DNA of 32,647 bases from Hydrogenophaga sp. (GTDB lineage: Bacteria; Pseudomonadota; Gammaproteobacteria; Burkholderiales; Burkholderiaceae_C), in NCBI GenBank assembly GCA_011391495.1, contig JAABQK010000027.1, forward strand, positions 1 to 32,647, given 5' to 3'. The notes beneath the pieces are model-generated. The model worked only from the letters and a program-made list of their open reading frames with translations. It was not told where the DNA came from and ran no database searches. How positions within the stretch are numbered: the stretch's first letter is position 1; each line of letters opens with the position of its first letter. This document shows positions 15,175 to 22,067 of the stretch, in pieces. The position numbers and the translations under genes are program-made.

Positions 15175-16122
15175 ATGGCCTCACCCAGCCCGCGCTCCGC
15201 CCTGTCGCCCGAAAACCTGGGTCTGCTCGAAGCCGTGGCGCGGCTCGGCAGCATGGCGGCCGCCGCGCGCGAGCTGGGCATGGTGCCCAGTGCGCTGACC
15301 TACCGCGTGCGCCAGATCGAAGACGCCCTCGACGTGCTGCTGTTCGACCGCAGTGCGCGCCGCGCCCAGCTCACGCCCGCCGGCGCCGAGCTGCTGCGTG
15401 CCGGCCAGTACCTGCTGGGCGAACTCGACGCCGTGGCCCAGCGCGTCAGGCGGGTGGCGACCGGCTGGGAGCCGCAGCTCACCATCGCAGCCGACGCGAT
15501 CATTGCCCGATCCACCCTGTTCGAACTCTGCGAGGCCTTCTACGCCACCGGCGCGCCCACACGGCTGAAGCTGCGTGCCGAGACGCTGTCGGGCACGCTG
15601 GAAGCGCTGCAAAGCGGCCAGGCCGACCTGGCGCTCGGCGTCGCGGCCGAGGTCTCGCTGGCCGACATCCAGACCGCGCCGCTGGGCCAGCTGCGTTTCG
15701 TCTACGCCGTGGCACCGCACCACCCGCTGGCCCAGGCCGACCACAGCCTGCGCGACGAGGAACTGCGTGAGCACCGCGCCGTGGCCGTGGCTGACAGCAC
15801 GCGCCGCGGCAATGGCCAGACGCACAACCTGCTGCCCGGGCAGGACGTGTTCACCGTGCCCACCATGCAGCACAAGCTGGAGGCGCAGCTGCGCGGCCTC
15901 GGTTGTGGTTTCCTGCCACTGCCGCTGGCCCAGCCCTACATCACCGCCGGACGGCTGGTGGTCAAGGCGGTGCAACGGCCCAACTACCCGATCCGCCTGG
16001 CCTACGCCTGGCACCGGCCGCGCACCATGGCCGACACCGGCCAGGCCATGCGCTGGTGGCTCAAGCAGCTGCAGCACACCACCACGCGCACCGCACTGCT
16101 GGAAAACCATCATCTGGGTTGA
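15175..16122 (+). CDS. LysR family transcriptional regulator, divergent from pirin
   Basis: About 315 aa from this start (330 if begun at 15130). The N-terminal winged helix-turn-helix runs LSPENLGLLEAVARLGSMAA, then AARELGMVPSALTYRVRQIE, ending at LFDRSARRAQLTPAGAELL. The rest is a type 2 periplasmic-binding-like effector domain beginning at about PQLTIAADAIIA. I prefer 15175 because the usual LysR start is close to the helix-turn-helix, and the 15130 ATG lies inside the palindromes at 15115-15144; neither start has a strong Shine-Dalgarno sequence. LysR genes typically control the divergent neighbour, here pirin and perhaps the flavodoxin-family gene after it. The effector is unknown. Confidence 0.88.
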   Translation: MASPSPRSALSPENLGLLEAVARLGSMAAAARELGMVPSALTYRVRQIEDALDVLLFDRSARRAQLTPAGAELLRAGQYLLGELDAVAQRVRRVATGWEPQLTIAADAIIARSTLFELCEAFYATGAPTRLKLRAETLSGTLEALQSGQADLALGVAAEVSLADIQTAPLGQLRFVYAVAPHHPLAQADHSLRDEELREHRAVAVADSTRRGNGQTHNLLPGQDVFTVPTMQHKLEAQLRGLGCGFLPLPLAQPYITAGRLVVKAVQRPNYPIRLAYAWHRPRTMADTGQAMRWWLKQLQHTTTRTALLENHHLG

Positions 16123-16129
16123 CGCAAAC

Positions 16130-16144
16130 GGGGCTGCAGGCCCC
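16130..16144 (+). terminator. Short GC hairpin after the LysR gene
   Basis: GGGGC (16130-16134) and GCCCC (16140-16144) flank the 5-base loop TGCAG, beginning seven bases after the LysR stop at 16122. There is no T-run. It could slow or stop transcription before the FAD oxidoreductase gene, but it is a weak candidate. The rest of the gap to 16208 shows nothing recognisable. Confidence 0.3.
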
Positions 16145-16208
16145 GGCAGGACTGCTACAGTCAAGCCAGAAACGCCAGACCTTCCATCCAACCCACGCAC
16201 ACCGAGCC

Positions 16209-17357
16209 ATGAACAACAAGACGAAACGCGCCCGACCTGCTGCCCCCGGCACATCCCCCAAAACAGCCCGTCCGGCCAAGGTTGCAGCCGGCAAGACGCC
16301 ACTGCATGTTGCCGTGGTGGGTGCCGGGATGGCCGGCGTGGCCTGTGCGCGCACCCTGGTGCAGGCCGGGCACCGGGTGACACTGTTTGAAAAGAGCCGA
16401 GGCTTTGGTGGGCGCATGGCCACCCGGCGCACCGAGTTCGGCGGCTTCGATCACGGTGCACAGTACTTCACGGTGCGCGACAAGCGCTTTGCCCGGGCAC
16501 TGCTCACCGCGCAAAGCGTGGTGCGCCCCTGGAGTGTCAGCACCGTGCGCGTACTGGACGAACTCGGCCACGTGCTGGCCAGCGCCCCGCCCCCGGCCGA
16601 ACCCCACTTTGTGGCCAAACCCGGCATGAGCGCGCTCGTCAACCACTGGGCGCAGCCGCTGGCCCAACCCGAGCTCTTCGGCATCGTTGGTGCGAACACC
16701 CTCACCGAAACCCGCGTCACCCACTTCGAGCGCGACGCCCTGCACCACGAACAATGGCAACTGCATGCGGAGGATGCTGATGGTGGTCAGCATGTGATCG
16801 GCGGTTTCGATCGCGTGGTCCTCGCGATCCCCCACCTGCAGGCGCACGATCTGCTGCTTGCCTCGGGCCACACCCCCGTGCTGCGCCAGACCCTGTCCAC
16901 CGTGCATGTGGCGCCCTGCTGGACGCTGATGGTGGCCTATCCCCAGGCCATGCAGCCTGGACTGCCCCACCTGGGCCCGCAGTGGAACGCCGCGCGCAGC
17001 ACGCACCACCGCATCAGCTGGCTGGCGCGAGAAAACAGCAAGCCCGGGCGCGAGCCGATCGAACGCTGGACCATCCAGGCCAGCCCCGACTGGTCCTCCA
17101 AACACCTCGAGGACGACGAGGAACGCGTCAAGGCCAAACTGCTCAAGGGTTTTGCCGAAATCACCGGCATCCGCGCAACGCCGACCCACGCGGTGGTGCA
17201 CCGCTGGCGCTTCGCGCAGACCCAACAGCCGCTGGGCCAGTCCTTCCTGCACGACAAGACCCTGGGCATCGGTCTGTGCGGCGACTGGTGCCTGGGCCAT
17301 CGGGTGGAAGACGCCTTCGTCTCTGGCCTCGAACTCGCACTCGCGATGGTGAAGTGA
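16209..17357 (+). CDS. Renalase-like NAD(P)/FAD-dependent oxidoreductase
   Basis: 382 aa. After a basic, alanine- and proline-rich N-terminus of about 30 residues without hydrophobic character comes a Rossmann dinucleotide fold: VAVVGAGMAGVACARTL at 34-50 with GxGxxG at 38-43, then the ribose-binding E61 in VTLFEKSRGFGGRMATRR. A second FAD contact is near the C-terminus in LGIGLCGDWCLGHRVEDAF. This matches the bacterial proteins related to renalase (COG3380), of which one Pseudomonas member re-oxidises misfolded NAD(P)H isomers; whether this protein does so is inference. It is followed seven bases later by a structured repeat (17364-17433) and then gluQ. Confidence 0.82.
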   Translation: MNNKTKRARPAAPGTSPKTARPAKVAAGKTPLHVAVVGAGMAGVACARTLVQAGHRVTLFEKSRGFGGRMATRRTEFGGFDHGAQYFTVRDKRFARALLTAQSVVRPWSVSTVRVLDELGHVLASAPPPAEPHFVAKPGMSALVNHWAQPLAQPELFGIVGANTLTETRVTHFERDALHHEQWQLHAEDADGGQHVIGGFDRVVLAIPHLQAHDLLLASGHTPVLRQTLSTVHVAPCWTLMVAYPQAMQPGLPHLGPQWNAARSTHHRISWLARENSKPGREPIERWTIQASPDWSSKHLEDDEERVKAKLLKGFAEITGIRATPTHAVVHRWRFAQTQQPLGQSFLHDKTLGIGLCGDWCLGHRVEDAFVSGLELALAMVK

Positions 17358-17363
17358 TCCCCC

Positions 17364-17433
17364 CTGCGTCGCTTCGTGCATTCCCCCTTGGGGGACCACG
17401 CCTGCGGCCCGGCGAAGCCGGTTCCGCGGCGTG
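17364..17433 (+). repeat. Dispersed three-part hairpin element, copy B (before gluQ)
   Basis: The element begins seven bases after the preceding stop. Block 1 is CTGCGTCGCTTCG (17364-17376). Block 2 is CCCCC (17383-17387) with GGGGG (17390-17394). Block 3 pairs CACGCC (17397-17402) with GGCGTG (17428-17433), CGG (17405-17407) with CCG (17424-17426) and CGGC (17410-17413) with GCCG (17417-17420) around loop GAA. Compared with copy A the outer arms differ on both sides but remain complementary. Confidence 0.8.
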
Positions 17434-17467
17434 TGCTGGAACAGTCACGCACGCCGGGTTTTGAATC

Positions 17468-18358
17468 GTGTTTGGGAGAACGGGATACCGTGGGCGGTTC
17501 GCCCCCTCTCCCACCGGCCCTCTGCACGGAGGCTCACTCGTGGCCGCCCTGGCCAGCTGGCTCGACGCCCGGGCCCACGGTGGCAGGTGGATCGTGCGCT
17601 TGGAAGACGTGGACACACCACGCTGCGTGCCCGGGGCCGACCACCTCATCCTGCGGCAGCTCGCTGCCTGCGGCCTGGTCAGCGACGAACCGGTGGTCTG
17701 GCAATCGCAGCGCGGAGTGCTGTACCAGCAGGCGCTGGACCGCCTGATCGCCAGCGGTCAGGCTTACCCCTGTGGCTGCTCGCGCAAGGACATCGAAGCC
17801 GCGCTGCAAGCACAGGGGCTGCAGCGCGAACGCCACCATGCCGCCGTCTACCCCGGCACCTGCCGGCCTGAAAACGGCGGGCTGCAAGGCAAGTCTCCTC
17901 GCGCCTGGCGCTTCGCGGTGCCGCCGGAGCCAGCCTTGGTGAACTGGACCGACCTGCGCCTCGGGCCAAAGACCCAGAACGTGGCCACCGAGGTCGGCGA
18001 TTTCATCCTGAAACGTGCCGACGGCCTCTGGGCCTACCAGCTCGCCGTGGTGGTGGACGATGCGGCGCAGGGCATCAGCCACGTGGTCCGCGGCGAAGAC
18101 CTGGCCGACAACACGCCCCGGCAGATCCTGCTGCAGCAGGCCCTGGGCCTGCCCACGCCGCGCTACCGGCACACGCCGCTGGTGCTGGGCATGAACGGCG
18201 AAAAACTCAGCAAGCAGAACGGGGCTCAGGCCCTGGACCTGGCGGATCCGGTGAGCACCCTGAACCGGGCTGCAGCGCGCTTGAGCCTGCCCGCGGCGGC
18301 TGGTGGCGTGGCTGACGTGCTGCAGCGGTGGACGGCCAGCTGGCCGCACGGCGACTGA
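17468..18358 (+). CDS. gluQ: Glutamyl-Q tRNA(Asp) synthetase GluQRS
   Basis: 296 aa, a truncated glutamyl-tRNA synthetase paralogue without the anticodon-binding domain. It attaches glutamate to queuosine at position 34 of tRNA(Asp). The catalytic signatures are [14 protein letters not shown] at 11-24 (HIGH-like), [10 protein letters not shown] at 43-52 and [10 protein letters not shown] (KMSKS-like). The zinc site typical of GluQRS is visible: C102 and C104 in YPCGCSR, then Y128 and C132 in VYPGTC. The start is GTG at 17468. An in-frame TGA lies six bases upstream at 17462, so no longer form is possible, and a later start would lose the substrate-binding RGRFAPS segment. No strong ribosome site precedes it. 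It is convergent with the following minus-strand gene. Confidence 0.92.
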   Translation: MFGRTGYRGRFAPSPTGPLHGGSLVAALASWLDARAHGGRWIVRLEDVDTPRCVPGADHLILRQLAACGLVSDEPVVWQSQRGVLYQQALDRLIASGQAYPCGCSRKDIEAALQAQGLQRERHHAAVYPGTCRPENGGLQGKSPRAWRFAVPPEPALVNWTDLRLGPKTQNVATEVGDFILKRADGLWAYQLAVVVDDAAQGISHVVRGEDLADNTPRQILLQQALGLPTPRYRHTPLVLGMNGEKLSKQNGAQALDLADPVSTLNRAAARLSLPAAAGGVADVLQRWTASWPHGD

Positions 18359-18370
18359 ACGGACCCTGCC

Positions 18371-18386
18371 CCGGCCGCCAGGCCGG
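18371..18386. terminator. Candidate bidirectional hairpin between convergent genes
   Basis: CCGGCC (18371-18376) and GGCCGG (18381-18386) form a perfect 6-base stem with loop GCCA, lying in the 35-base gap between the gluQ stop and the stop of the minus-strand ABC binding-protein gene. There is no flanking T-run on either side, so termination is only plausible by position. Confidence 0.4.
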
Positions 18387-18393
18387 CACACGA

Positions 18394-19551
18394 TCAGGTG
18401 CGGACTTTTCCGTCTCCGGTGAGCATCGAGAGCTCCACGAACCTGGAGGCCACGTGATCGCGCGGCCCCAGCGAGACGGAGAAGCCGCCGAAGGACTGAT
18501 CGCCGATCGATTCGAGACCGTTGATCCAGCTGTCGCGCGTGATGCGGGAGCCCGCGCGACGCAGACCTTCGGCGAACAGGCGGGCCGCCAGGTACCCCTC
18601 CATGCTGGAGAAGTTGGCCTGCACCTTGTCGCCTCCCCTGGCAATCGCATCCCTGAACTCGCGCGTGATCGGTTTGGATGCGTTGTAGGGGGACGGCACG
18701 ACCTGTGACACCACCACGCCAGCGCCTTCCTTGCCCAGCTCATCGGCCAGCGCCTGCGTGCCGACGAACGACACGTTGAAGAACGTACCGCCGTAGCCCG
18801 CCTGGCGCGCGGCCCTGATGTAGGCAGCGCAAGACTTGTAGGCGCTGATCTGCACCACCGCCTGCGGCTGGGCGGCATTGATCGCGGCGACGGCTTTCGC
18901 CACGTCCACCGAGTTGCGCTCCACCGTGGCCACCGCAACGGGCGTGAGGTTCCGCTCGGACAGTGCCAGGTTCACCCCATCCAGACCCGCCCGCCCATAG
19001 GCATCGTTCTGGTAGAACACGGCCACCTTGTTCAACCCCAGATTGGTGAGCTGCTTCACGATGAGCGCAGTTTCGTCGTTGTAAGAGGCACGCAAGTGGA
19101 ACGCCAGCCGGTTGAAGGGCTGACGCAGGCCCATCGCGCCAGTGAAGGGCGCAAAAAACGGGGTGTTGCCCTTTGTCGCCAGCGGTAGGGCCACCACGCT
19201 CGTTGGCGTGCCGATGTACCCGAATAGGGCAAACACGTCCTGGTCCAGCAACTTGCTGGTGTTCTCGGCACAGCGGTCGGGCTCGTAACCGTCGTCCAGC
19301 TTCACGATCTCGACACGTGGCAGGTTCGATCCGCCCTGCGCATTGAGCTGGTCGAAGTAGAGCTGCGCACCCGCATTGAACTGAATGCCCAGCTGCGCCG
19401 CTGCGCCGGTGAAGGCGGCCGACTGGCCCAGCACGATGCGGTTGGACGATTGCGCACGCAGGCTGGGCGCCCCCACCAGCGCTGCGCTGGCGACCAGGCG
19501 GCTGAAAGAGCGGCGTGACAGGCCGGAAACCGGCAGATGGGATGAAGTCAT
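18394..19551 (-). CDS. Leu/Ile/Val-type ABC transporter substrate-binding protein, Tat-exported
   Basis: 385 aa, periplasmic binding protein type 1 family (branched-chain amino acid type). The first 34 residues form a twin-arginine signal: GLSRRSFSRLVASAALVG at 10-27, with a cleavage site near SLRAQS. The mature part starts NRIVLGQSAAFTGAAAQLG and contains VALFGYIGTPTSVVALPLA-like and YRAARQAGYGGTFFNVS-like segments common to this family (here FALFGYIGTPTSVVALPL and RAARQAGYGGTFFNVSFVG). Proteins of this fold bind branched-chain amino acids, amides, urea or aromatic acids; the ligand cannot be told. No permease or ATPase gene is adjacent, so it is an orphan component. The start at 19551 is preferred because it gives an intact signal peptide; the frame stays open to 19923 but the added part runs into trmB on the other strand. 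Confidence 0.88.
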   Translation of the reverse strand: MTSSHLPVSGLSRRSFSRLVASAALVGAPSLRAQSSNRIVLGQSAAFTGAAAQLGIQFNAGAQLYFDQLNAQGGSNLPRVEIVKLDDGYEPDRCAENTSKLLDQDVFALFGYIGTPTSVVALPLATKGNTPFFAPFTGAMGLRQPFNRLAFHLRASYNDETALIVKQLTNLGLNKVAVFYQNDAYGRAGLDGVNLALSERNLTPVAVATVERNSVDVAKAVAAINAAQPQAVVQISAYKSCAAYIRAARQAGYGGTFFNVSFVGTQALADELGKEGAGVVVSQVVPSPYNASKPITREFRDAIARGGDKVQANFSSMEGYLAARLFAEGLRRAGSRITRDSWINGLESIGDQSFGGFSVSLGPRDHVASRFVELSMLTGDGKVRT

Positions 19552-19828
19552 GTGATGTGTGTCTGGAAAGGACCGTGGTCGCGTCACGCCGACTGGGGCG
19601 CAGGCCTGTCGAATACTATCGGGAGTTCTCCCGCAGCCGACCACGCTGGGGTTACGGTTTCGACCGCCCATCGCTTGCCAGCCTGCCACCCGGCGTGCAG
19701 ACATGGCCCGTGACCCTCCGCCGCATGGGTGGGGTGGGGTGTGGCATGCACCGGCAAGCCCCCTGCCCCTGAAAGAAGGTGCACACCTGAAGCCCGCGCC
19801 TACAATCTCCACCCTTGCAAGCCGAGCC
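19552..19828. promoter_or_regulatory. 277-base divergent control region with two palindromes
   Basis: This region separates the minus-strand binding-protein gene from trmB. CGGGAG (19620-19625) and CTCCCG (19628-19633) form a dyad around TT, next to a TAGTAT-like minus-strand -10 candidate in 19613-19619. AGGTG (19777-19781) and CACCT (19784-19788) form a second dyad around CA, where the -35 of a trmB promoter would lie. TACAAT at 19801-19806 is a good -10 candidate, 22 bases before the trmB ATG. The long G-rich run around 19727-19740 has no clear role. No gene is seen in this stretch. Confidence 0.4.
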
Positions 19829-20596
19829 ATGACACACCACAGCCCAGACGCCCCCACCAACGCAGACCCCGCCCTGAAGAGCGACGTTTCCGCCCGACCC
19901 CTGCCCGAAGGCATTCCCTTCATGCGCGTGGTGAAAAGCTATGTCCTGCGCGCCGGCCGCACCAGCAGCGGTCAAGCCAAGGCCTACGAGGTGTATGGTC
20001 CGCGTTTCCTGCTGAACTACGCGCCCGGCATGCTCGATGTGGAGGCTGCATTTGGTCGCCGCGCGCCGCTGATCCTGGAAATCGGTTTTGGCATGGGCGG
20101 CGCCACGGCGCAGATCGCCCAGGTCCGCCCGGGCGACAACTTTCTCTGCTGCGAGGTGCACGAACCCGGCGTTGGCGCCCTGCTCAAGCTGTGCGGCGAA
20201 CAGGGACTGGAGAACATCCGCATCTTCCGCCACGACGCCGTCGAGGTACTGGACCACATGTTGCCCGAAGCCAGCCTGGACGGCGTTCACATCTTCTTCC
20301 CCGACCCCTGGCACAAGACCAAGCACAACAAGCGCCGCCTGATCCAGGCGCCGTTCGTGAACCGGCTGGCCCGCCACCTCAAACCCGGCGGCTACCTGCA
20401 CCTGGCCACCGACTGGGAACCCTACGCGCAGCAGATGCTGGAGGTGCTGAGCGCCGAGCCGCTGCTGCAGAACACCGCGCCCGCCGATGGCGAGGGCTAT
20501 GTGCCCAAGCCCGACTACCGGCCGCTGACGAAGTTTGAAAACCGCGGCCTCAAATTGGGCCACGGCGTATGGGATCTGGTGTTTCGTCGAAACTAG
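19829..20596 (+). CDS. trmB: tRNA (guanine-N7-)-methyltransferase TrmB
   Basis: 255 aa, SAM-dependent class I methyltransferase that makes m7G46 in the variable loop of tRNAs. The SAM site [18 protein letters not shown] is near 81-98, [11 protein letters not shown] holds the acidic residue that binds the ribose, and [18 protein letters not shown] is the TrmB hallmark with the catalytic [22 protein letters not shown] near the C-terminus is the family tail. The first 30 residues are a variable polar extension. The start at 19829 is chosen because it lies 22 bases after a TACAAT -10 candidate and gives the usual length; the frame is open farther upstream to 19559 but that part has no TrmB similarity. 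It is convergent with a small lipoprotein gene. Confidence 0.95.
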   Translation: MTHHSPDAPTNADPALKSDVSARPLPEGIPFMRVVKSYVLRAGRTSSGQAKAYEVYGPRFLLNYAPGMLDVEAAFGRRAPLILEIGFGMGGATAQIAQVRPGDNFLCCEVHEPGVGALLKLCGEQGLENIRIFRHDAVEVLDHMLPEASLDGVHIFFPDPWHKTKHNKRRLIQAPFVNRLARHLKPGGYLHLATDWEPYAQQMLEVLSAEPLLQNTAPADGEGYVPKPDYRPLTKFENRGLKLGHGVWDLVFRRN

Positions 20597-20633
20597 CGGA
20601 CGGTGCCCGGTCGTCCCGCGCAACGCGTGCAAC

Positions 20634-20891
20634 TCAGTCTGCGGGTGCTTCGTCCGAGCCAAGCACCACGTCGGCGGTCGCACCGATAACCTTGCCGCCG
20701 ATGCGCGCGGTGCCAACGGCGGCATCCACGGCCAGGCCCGCCACACCCACCGCGGCCGAGGCGGCGACATCGGCCACGGCCACCACCGCACAACCGCTCA
20801 GCACCACGCTGCTGGCCGCCAGCCACAGCACAGTGGCGGCCGGGCGGTTGCGCGGCGGCTCGGACGGTCGGGATGGTTCGGAGGCGTTCAT
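20634..20891 (-). CDS. Small alanine/valine-rich lipoprotein
   Basis: 85 aa. A polar N-terminus (about 24 residues rich in S, P, R, N) is followed by a hydrophobic stretch and a lipobox, VVLSGC, with the lipidated cysteine at about residue 34, so signal peptidase II processing is expected. The mature part is a low-complexity run of A, V and G (for example VADVAASAAVGVAGLAV), ending in KVIGATADVVLGSDEAPAD. This resembles the tiny lipoproteins with an A/V-rich body found in many proteobacteria (family NF038104-like); their function is unknown. The ATG at 20891 was chosen because it leaves a normal signal; the longer open frame would add a non-signal-like N-terminus. Weak AAGG ribosome site. Confidence 0.72.
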   Translation of the reverse strand: MNASEPSRPSEPPRNRPAATVLWLAASSVVLSGCAVVAVADVAASAAVGVAGLAVDAAVGTARIGGKVIGATADVVLGSDEAPAD

Positions 20892-21026
20892 GTTCTGGCC
20901 TTGTCGGGTTCTGGCGGGCATCCGGCCCGCGGGCGCCAGATGCGAAGCGGCTGAGAATACCTGCTTTGGCGCTTGCGCCTGTAACCACATCTTTCACGCG
21001 TCACACACGCCGCCCCATCCGTTCTT

Positions 21027-21971
21027 ATGTCACGCCAGCCCCGCCATCCACTGATCCCCACGCGACACGGCGTGTCGGCCAGCTGCGTATCGCTGCCGGC
21101 CGTGAAACCGGGCGCATCGCCCTGGGTCAGCACCCTGGAGTTTCTGGACCATCGCATGCCCGAGGTGGGGCGCGCCGTGTGGGCCGAGCGGCTGGCGAAC
21201 GGCGATGTGCTGGATGAAGAAGCACGCGCGCTCGCGCCCGATGAGCCCTACCGCGGCGGCACTCGGCTCTTCTACTACCGCGCGCTGGCCGACGAGAGGG
21301 TGGTGCCGTTTGAAGAAACCGTGATCTACCAGGATGCCCACCTGGTGGTGGCCGACAAGCCGCACTTCTTGCCGGTGACACCGGGCGGGCGCTACGTGCA
21401 GCAGACCTTGCTGGTGCGCCTTCAACGCCAACTCGGCCTGCCCCAGTTGGCCCCGCTGCACCGCATCGATCGCGAAACCGCGGGGCTGGTGCTCTTTGCC
21501 GTGAGTCCGGCCGAGCGCGGGGCCTACCACGCGCTCTTCAGCGGGCGGGCCATGCACAAGACCTACGAGGCCATCGCACCGGCCACTGCGGCACAGACCT
21601 GGCCGCACACGCGTCGCAGCCGCCTCGTGGAGCACCCGACCGATTTTTTCCGCATGTGCGAAGCCAGCGAGGACTCAGCGCCCAACAGCGAGACGCACAT
21701 CGAACTGGTGGAACGGCACGGCCCTTGGGCGCGCTACCAATTGAGGCCGATCTCCGGCAAGCGCCACCAGTTGCGGGTGCACATGAACGCACTGGGTCTG
21801 CCCATCGTGGGCGACCAGCTCTACCCGGCCGTACTGCACGGACCGGAAGATGAAGAAGACTTTGCCGAACCGCTGCGCCTGTTGGCCAAAGGCATCGCGT
21901 TCACCGACCCGGTGACCGGCGAGGCGCGCCAGTTTGAGAGCAGGCTGAGCCTGGACTGGCCAGACACATAG
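21027..21971 (+). CDS. RluA-family RNA pseudouridine synthase
   Basis: 314 aa. The catalytic motif HRIDRETAGLVLF is at 145-157, with D148 the nucleophile-type aspartate used by all RluA-family enzymes to isomerise uridine. KPHFLPVTPGGRYVQQTLL near 111-129 and LRPISGKRHQLRVHMNALGL further on are the other family blocks. There is no S4 domain at the N-terminus, only about 30 unusual residues before SPWVSTLEFLDHRM. Which RNA position is modified cannot be decided from sequence, since several RluA members target 23S rRNA or tRNA. It is divergent from the small lipoprotein gene and convergent with alaS. No strong ribosome site precedes the ATG. Confidence 0.88.
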   Translation: MSRQPRHPLIPTRHGVSASCVSLPAVKPGASPWVSTLEFLDHRMPEVGRAVWAERLANGDVLDEEARALAPDEPYRGGTRLFYYRALADERVVPFEETVIYQDAHLVVADKPHFLPVTPGGRYVQQTLLVRLQRQLGLPQLAPLHRIDRETAGLVLFAVSPAERGAYHALFSGRAMHKTYEAIAPATAAQTWPHTRRSRLVEHPTDFFRMCEASEDSAPNSETHIELVERHGPWARYQLRPISGKRHQLRVHMNALGLPIVGDQLYPAVLHGPEDEEDFAEPLRLLAKGIAFTDPVTGEARQFESRLSLDWPDT

Positions 21972-22027
21972 CCCCCAGGCGTGCTCCGAGAACGGGAACG
22001 GTCCCGGTCTGCGCCGGTCCGTGGGGC

Positions 22028-22061
22028 GGTTTCGCCTCCGGGGCGGCCCGGCGGCGAAACC
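22028..22061. repeat. Partial copy of the dispersed hairpin element, and possible terminator (copy E)
   Basis: GGTTTCGCC (22028-22036) pairs with GGCGAAACC (22053-22061), enclosing an inner CCGGG/CCCGG stem. It lies between the stop of the RluA-family gene and that of alaS, which is convergent. Bases 22040-22059 are identical to 27154-27173 at 19 of 20 positions, so it belongs with copy C. It lacks the C-run/G-run block of the others. Confidence 0.65.
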
Positions 22062-22067
22062 CTGTGG

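Noticed and set aside
19552..19923. Longer form of the ABC binding protein on the minus strand
   Set aside because: The extension precedes a well-formed Tat signal and overlaps trmB, so it would bury the signal peptide.
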